From NCBI GenBank assembly GCA_910579495.1, contig CAJTVD010000069.1, positions 272-20,302 of the forward strand: DNA of 20,031 nt. The letters are read 5' to 3'. The notes under the pieces are model-generated. The model saw nothing but the letters and a program-made list of their open reading frames with translations, made no database searches and had not been told where the DNA came from. This DNA is from an uncultured Lachnospiraceae bacterium (GTDB taxonomy: Bacteria; Bacillota; Clostridia; Lachnospirales; Lachnospiraceae). Below are positions 16,297 to 20,031 of this stretch, one piece after another; the stretch's first letter is position 1; each line of letters opens with the position of its first letter. The translations under genes and the position numbers were made by a program.

Positions 16297-17756
16297 TCGA
16301 TCTGACAATTCGGCTGACAGATACGGAAGGCAAGCGCCTTTATCAGCAGATTTATGAATATATAAGGGATGAAATACGGAAGGGGAAGTTTCTTGTTGGT
16401 GAGAAGCTTCCCTCTGCCCGTTCTTTGGCGGAATATCTGCAGGTGGCAAGGAGTACGGTGGACTTTGCCTACGGGCAGCTTGTGGCAGAGGGGTATGTGG
16501 AGGCAAGGCCATGTAAGGGATATTTTGTAAGCCAGGTGGAGGAGCTGTTCCATCTGCCGGAGGAAAAGCACAGGGAGCAGTTCCCACAGCCGGGAAACCA
16601 GGTATTTGACGACCGGCGGGAGGAAGAGCTTTTGAAGAGGGAACCTCATGGGATACGGTATCATTTTTCCCCCCATGGCGTCAGCCTCCGGGATTTCCCC
16701 TTTGCCACCTGGAAAAAGATAACGGGAAACATCCTGGTGGATGCCAACAGCGAAATGTTTGCCTTAGGGGACGCCCAGGGAGACTGGCAGCTCCGGGAAA
16801 CCATTGGCAGGTATCTCCATTCTTCCCGGGGGGTGAACTGCCAGCCCGAACAGATCATTGTGGGGGCGGGGACAGATTATCTTCTGATGCTGCTGGAAAA
16901 AATTTTGGGAAGGCATGTGCCTGTGGCAATGGAGGAGCCCACTTACAAGCGCGCTTACAAAGTATTTGAGTCTTTCGCTTATAAGATAGAGGCAGTCCCC
17001 ATGGACGGGAGCGGCATGGATGTAGGGAAACTGAAAGAATCCGGGGCCAGGGTGGCCTATGTGATGCCCTCCCGCCAGTATCCCACAGGGATTGTTATGC
17101 CCATAGGAAGGCGGATGGAGCTGCTAAGGTGGGCCAAGGAGGAAGAGGGGCGGTTTCTCATTGAGGATGACTACGACAGTGAGTTCCGCTACCGGGGAAA
17201 GCCGATCCCCTCCCTGCAGGGCTCTGACGGGGAGGGAAAAGTGATCTATATGGGGACCTTTTCCAAGTCCATTGCGCCAGCCATCCGGGTGGGCTATATG
17301 GTCCTGCCCCCAAGGCTCCTTTCGGCCTATAAACACAACTGTGGGTTTTATGCTTCTACTGTTTCGCGCATTGACCAGAAAATCCTGAACGTGTTTATCC
17401 GGGAAGGGTATTTTGAACGGTATCTGAATAAAATGAGGAAAATATACAAAGGCAGGCATGATTTTCTCCTGGGGCAGCTTTCCGGTTTCCAGGGAGCCTT
17501 TTCCATATCAGGTGAAAATGCAGGGCTGCATTTGCTCCTTACCAGCAAAAGCCGCCTGCCGGAGCAGGAACTGATAGATGCGGCGGCAAGGGAAGGGGTG
17601 AAGCTATATGGGATTTTGGATGCCTGCATGAAAAAAGACGGCCCTGCGGCAGAAGGCTATTCAGGAACAGTGCTTTTGGGATATGGGGCGCTGGAGGAGC
17701 AGGAACTGGCTGAAGGCGTTGCCCTGTTAAAAAAAGCCTGGCGTGCCTATTTATAA
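16293..17756 (+). CDS. MocR/PdxR-type regulator (GntR HTH fused to class I aminotransferase domain)
   Basis: A 487-residue transcriptional regulator joining a GntR winged helix to a PLP-binding aminotransferase fold. The HTH (about 8-76) reads LYQQIYEYIRDEIRKGKF, then LPSARSLAEYLQVARSTVDF and EGYVEARPCKGYFV. The aminotransferase part has IVGAGTDYLL, SRQYPTGIVM, EDDYDSEFRY (Asp 292/293) and FSKSIAPAIRVGY with Lys 325 as the Schiff-base lysine. PLP binding therefore looks intact. Family members sense PLP or amino acids and activate nearby vitamin B6, GABA or amino-acid genes; none is adjacent, so the target is unknown. The ATG overlaps the upstream TGA, and AGGGG is fourteen bases away, so translational coupling is likely. 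The last codons (KKAWRAYL) form the left arm of the terminator at 17730-17774. Confidence 0.93.
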   Translation: MIDLTIRLTDTEGKRLYQQIYEYIRDEIRKGKFLVGEKLPSARSLAEYLQVARSTVDFAYGQLVAEGYVEARPCKGYFVSQVEELFHLPEEKHREQFPQPGNQVFDDRREEELLKREPHGIRYHFSPHGVSLRDFPFATWKKITGNILVDANSEMFALGDAQGDWQLRETIGRYLHSSRGVNCQPEQIIVGAGTDYLLMLLEKILGRHVPVAMEEPTYKRAYKVFESFAYKIEAVPMDGSGMDVGKLKESGARVAYVMPSRQYPTGIVMPIGRRMELLRWAKEEEGRFLIEDDYDSEFRYRGKPIPSLQGSDGEGKVIYMGTFSKSIAPAIRVGYMVLPPRLLSAYKHNCGFYASTVSRIDQKILNVFIREGYFERYLNKMRKIYKGRHDFLLGQLSGFQGAFSISGENAGLHLLLTSKSRLPEQELIDAAAREGVKLYGILDACMKKDGPAAEGYSGTVLLGYGALEEQELAEGVALLKKAWRAYL

Positions 17757-17774
17757 GGCAGGCCGGGCTTTTTT
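17730..17774. terminator. bidirectional intrinsic terminator overlapping the MocR gene end
   Basis: A 19-bp stem joins 17730-17748 and 17756-17774 around a seven-base AT loop, with one G-U pair and one mismatch. Six A on the left and six T on the right flank the GC core. It therefore has a U-run on either transcript and should serve both the MocR-type gene and the convergent gene at 17798-18328. The stop codon TAA (17754-17756) lies at the loop/right-arm junction. Confidence 0.9.
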
Positions 17775-17797
17775 CAAAGAATGGGCATACAGCTTAA

Positions 17798-18328
17798 TTA
17801 TTCTAAATCATCATCGTAAAATTCTTCCACTTTTTCTGTGGCGGGCTGGCCTGGCCCGTTTTCAGCCTCCGGGGCGGCCTGCATGTCAGGGGTGGTTACA
17901 GATTCCCCTTCCGGCGTCTCCCCGGCCGTTTCTGCAGCCTGGCTATTTTCAGCGTTCTTTTCCTTGTTGACTGCGGTCAGGTCTGTAAAGCTGCCTTCAG
18001 CAACAGACTGGCCTTCCGTAACGGATTTTACAGTGTCCTTTACCTGCTGTACGGAATCAGCAATTACCTCTTTGGCCTTATGGAAAGCTTCGGAAGCGAT
18101 GGCTTCCGCTTTGTCGAGGTTTAAGGATACGTAGGACCGCTCCTTGGCTGCGCTGTCGGTGGTGTCTTCATCAAGGTCCTCGCTGAAATCATCAAAATCA
18201 TCGTCCGTATCCTCGTCTTTGTCCGAGGAAGGAGTGTTGTCTTTGGCCTGGAAATAATGATATGCGCCGTATGCTGCAGCGCCTGCTACAGCGGAGAAAA
18301 GTAAAAATTTACCAAATTTTTTGGACAT
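17798..18328 (-). CDS. membrane-anchored acidic low-complexity protein
   Basis: A 176-residue protein of unknown function. A short basic N-terminus and one hydrophobic segment (about 8-26, FLLFSAVAGAAAYGAYHYF) act as an uncleaved anchor; no lipobox Cys is present. An Asp/Glu block follows (about 37-58, including DTDDDFDDFSEDLDED). Next is an amphipathic helical stretch (about 72-105, DKAEAIASEAFHKAKEVIAD then VQQVKDTVKSV), recalling YtxH-like or apolipoprotein-type helices. The C-terminal tail is disordered and rich in E, A, P and T, ending EEFYDDDLE. AGGAG seven bases before the ATG (minus strand) sets the start. It ends at the shared terminator at 17730-17774. Proteins of this shape are common in Lachnospiraceae without a known role. 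Confidence 0.82.
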   Translation of the reverse strand: MSKKFGKFLLFSAVAGAAAYGAYHYFQAKDNTPSSDKDEDTDDDFDDFSEDLDEDTTDSAAKERSYVSLNLDKAEAIASEAFHKAKEVIADSVQQVKDTVKSVTEGQSVAEGSFTDLTAVNKEKNAENSQAAETAGETPEGESVTTPDMQAAPEAENGPGQPATEKVEEFYDDDLE

Positions 18329-18356
18329 AAAAGGACTCCTTTCGGTTGTTCATCAT

Positions 18357-18377
18357 ATAGTAATATCTTAATACTAT
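18357..18377. promoter_or_regulatory. inverted repeat upstream of the acidic membrane protein
   Basis: ATAGTA (18357-18362) and TACTAT (18372-18377) form an inverted repeat about 30 bases upstream of the 17798-18328 gene start, in the zone where its promoter should lie. It could be an operator, but AT-rich sequence makes such repeats common. I found no well-spaced -35/-10 for this gene. Confidence 0.3.
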
Positions 18378-18459
18378 TCTGTGGAATTGAAAAGAGATTA
18401 TGTATAAAAAATCCATTAAATTTTTCGGCATAATATTTCAGAAATTTGGGCTTAAGTGA

Positions 18460-18488
18460 TTGAAGCCGGGCGGTAAATATGATATATT
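18460..18488 (+). promoter_or_regulatory. candidate promoter of the tetR-type gene
   Basis: TTGAAG (18460-18465) and TATATT (18483-18488) are separated by 17 bases. The predicted transcript starts near 18495, about 70 bases before the regulator ATG. Confidence 0.5.
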
Positions 18489-18490
18489 TA
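18474..18490. promoter_or_regulatory. palindrome over the -10, candidate autoregulatory operator
   Basis: TAAATAT (18474-18480) and ATATTTA (18484-18490) form a perfect 7+3+7 inverted repeat that covers the predicted -10 box. A TetR dimer bound here would block its own promoter, the usual arrangement in this family. That the encoded TetR binds it is inference. Confidence 0.45.
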
Positions 18491-18566
18491 ATTTCGACTG
18501 ATAAGGTCAATAACTGCCAGGATGGAAAATGGGCTTACAAAGGATTCGCCGCAGGGGTAAAAGTAC

Positions 18567-19181
18567 ATGAATGATAAATTTTTTGATTTGAAAAAGGAGA
18601 AACAGGACCGGATGATCAACGCTGCCCTGAAGGTGTTTGCGCTGAACGGATACGCCCATGCCAGCACGGACGATATTGTGCGGGAGGCCGGTATCAGCAA
18701 GGGGCTGCTGTTCCATTACTTTCTCAGTAAGCTGGGACTGTATTCTTTTATTTATGACTATAGTGTCAGGTATATGCTGCTGGAACTTTCGACAGGCGTG
18801 TCATCCAGGGAAACGGATTATTTCCTGCTTACCGGGCAGATTAAGCTTTCCCAGCTCCAGGTAATGAAAAATTATCCTTATATGCTGCAGTTCCTGAATA
18901 AAAGCCGGGATGAAAATGTGAAAGAGGCGCTGGTGGAGACGGAGAACAGGCGCGGGGTCTTAGCCAGCCAGTATGAGGAAATTTTAGAACGGGCAGATTA
19001 TAATAAATTCAGGCAAGAGGTGAATGTGGAATATCTTACCAAGACCATAGATTTTATGGCGGAGGGGCTGATGGCGGAAGGGTTCCGGGAAGGCTCCTTC
19101 CAGCCGGAGATTTATTACGGTGAAGTGAAGCAGTACCTGGATATGTTAAGGGCGCTGAGCTACGCAGAGCCAAGGGAGTGA
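18567..19181 (+). CDS. TetR/AcrR family transcriptional regulator
   Basis: A 204-residue DNA-binding repressor. The N-terminal HTH reads KQDRMINAALKVFALNGYAH, then STDDIVREAGISKGLLFHYF (about 12-58), the classic TetR pattern including the GxLFHYF recognition helix. The C-terminal ligand and dimer domain is all-helical and not diagnostic of the ligand. AGGGG (18553-18557) nine bases before the ATG is an acceptable binding site. A promoter at 18460-18488 with an overlapping palindrome suggests autorepression. The DUF6062-like gene follows after 61 bases with no terminator, so they may be co-transcribed. No efflux pump or enzyme typical of TetR targets is adjacent on this side. Confidence 0.92.
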   Translation: MNDKFFDLKKEKQDRMINAALKVFALNGYAHASTDDIVREAGISKGLLFHYFLSKLGLYSFIYDYSVRYMLLELSTGVSSRETDYFLLTGQIKLSQLQVMKNYPYMLQFLNKSRDENVKEALVETENRRGVLASQYEEILERADYNKFRQEVNVEYLTKTIDFMAEGLMAEGFREGSFQPEIYYGEVKQYLDMLRALSYAEPRE

Positions 19182-19242
19182 GGCCCTTCCGGTGCCGGGC
19201 AATCAGGAAACCAAATATTTACGAAAGGGAAAGGGTGATGAG

Positions 19243-20004
19243 ATGAAGGAAAAGCTTTATACCATACCGCTCAATGATGCGGTAAATGCAAAGGAGGAGT
19301 GTCCTTTCTGCTACATAGAGAGGGCGGTGGAGCAGGACATCATTGACTTTGTGCTTGGCTCCGGTTCTTCCTATATGGAAAGCGATGTGCGGGAGGCCAC
19401 GGACAAGGCGGGCTTTTGCCGGGAGCATTTTAAGAAGATGTTTGACTATGGCAACACTTTAGGGAACGGATGGATTTTAAAGACCCATTATATGCAGATG
19501 AACAAGGAGATGAAGGAGCAGTTTAAGAAGTTCACTCCTTCCAAATCTTCCCTTATGGGGAAATTCAAAAAAAGTGCAGAGAGGGAGAATCCCATTGGCA
19601 TGTGGGTACAGGAGAAAGAAAAGTCCTGCTATATCTGCAACCGTTTTGGGGATACCTATGACAGGTATATGGACACGTTCTTTTATATGTACAAAAACGA
19701 CGGGGACTTCAGGAGGAGGATCCATGAGAGCAAAGGTTTCTGCCTGCATCATTTCGGGGACCTGTGTGAATACTCGGAAACCCGGCTGAATGATAAGGAG
19801 AAGAAGGAATTTTATCCTGCCATGTTTGGGCTGATGGAAAAGAATATGGAGCGGCTGCAGGAGGATGTGTCCTGGCTGGTGGAGAAATTCGATTACCGTT
19901 ACAAGGATGCGGACTGGAAGAATTCCAAGGATGCGGTCCAGAGGGGAATGCAGAAATTAAAGGGCGGTTATCCTGCCGCCCCCGTGTACCAGCAAAAGAA
20001 ATAA
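19243..20004 (+). CDS. DUF6062-like Cys/His protein with an internal duplication
   Basis: A 253-residue soluble protein of unknown function resembling the DUF6062 family of Clostridia (recognised from memory). It contains the same unit twice: CPFC (Cys 20, 23) followed by GFCREHF (Cys 59, His 62), then CYIC (Cys 129, 132) followed by GFCLHHF (Cys 167, His 170). Spacings are 35 and 34 residues between the second Cys of CxxC and the FCxxH Cys. Each unit offers three Cys and one His, so two zinc or other metal sites are plausible. The C-terminus is helical and charged. I chose the ATG at 19243 because AAGGG (19231-19235) lies seven bases upstream and MKEKLYTIPL begins the family-like sequence; the frame extends back to a GTG at 19192. 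It follows tetR and is complete within the window. Confidence 0.85.
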   Translation: MKEKLYTIPLNDAVNAKEECPFCYIERAVEQDIIDFVLGSGSSYMESDVREATDKAGFCREHFKKMFDYGNTLGNGWILKTHYMQMNKEMKEQFKKFTPSKSSLMGKFKKSAERENPIGMWVQEKEKSCYICNRFGDTYDRYMDTFFYMYKNDGDFRRRIHESKGFCLHHFGDLCEYSETRLNDKEKKEFYPAMFGLMEKNMERLQEDVSWLVEKFDYRYKDADWKNSKDAVQRGMQKLKGGYPAAPVYQQKK

Positions 20005-20031
20005 CGACTCCTGCGCTTCATATGAGATTCA

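Overview
The window reads as chromosomal DNA of an anaerobic Firmicute, most likely a gut Lachnospiraceae (Clostridia). This is inferred from AAGGAGG-type ribosome binding sites, the gene families present (a DUF6062-like Cys/His protein, a DUF6106-like membrane protein, DUF2225, an AAA-like/PD-(D/E)XK protein), frequent GTG starts and dense, mostly co-directional gene packing. I see no rRNA, tRNA, CRISPR array, prophage module or complete insertion sequence. Most of the window is ordinary housekeeping or membrane biology. The more unusual parts are the left edge, a few orphan exported or membrane proteins, and some regulatory DNA.

Layout, left to right. Positions 1-230 hold the 3' end of an ABC transporter ATPase whose reading frame stops looking like an ABC protein upstream of about position 47. 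It overlaps by 4 bp a large FtsX/MacB-type permease (227-2896). A promoter-like sequence then precedes a MATE efflux pump (2985-4367), an IT-superfamily anion permease (4397-5563) and a GTG-started AAA-like/PD-(D/E)XK protein (5635-7317), closed by a strong hairpin at 7341-7380. Two poorly characterised membrane proteins diverge from an AT-rich, promoter-bearing intergenic region: a membrane-tethered protein resembling solute-binding proteins (7399-8256, minus) and a DUF6106-like protein (8705-9199, plus). guaB (9445-10899) sits behind a structured leader and is followed by a five-domain c-di-GMP enzyme (10993-13698). Next come glnS (13718-15421), a DUF2225 zinc-ribbon protein (15436-16296) and a MocR/PdxR-type regulator (16293-17756), tightly spaced and probably co-transcribed. 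A bidirectional terminator at 17730-17774, whose left arm lies in the last codons of the MocR gene, separates this run from a convergent membrane-anchored acidic protein (17798-18328, minus). The right end carries a TetR regulator (18567-19181) with a palindrome over its predicted -10, and a DUF6062-like protein (19243-20004) built from two copies of a CxxC...FCxxH unit.

Functional links. The ABC ATPase and permease form one export or peptide-sensing transporter. Three consecutive genes (MATE, anion permease, PD-(D/E)XK) lie on one strand with short gaps. IMP dehydrogenase directly upstream of a diguanylate cyclase/phosphodiesterase places GTP synthesis next to GTP-consuming signalling, but co-regulation is only inferred. 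TetR and the DUF6062-like protein are probably co-transcribed. I do not see a clear new multi-gene system. The best leads are the interrupted ABC ATPase at the left edge, the duplicated Cys/His protein, the unpaired binding-protein-like membrane protein and the AAA/nuclease-like protein.
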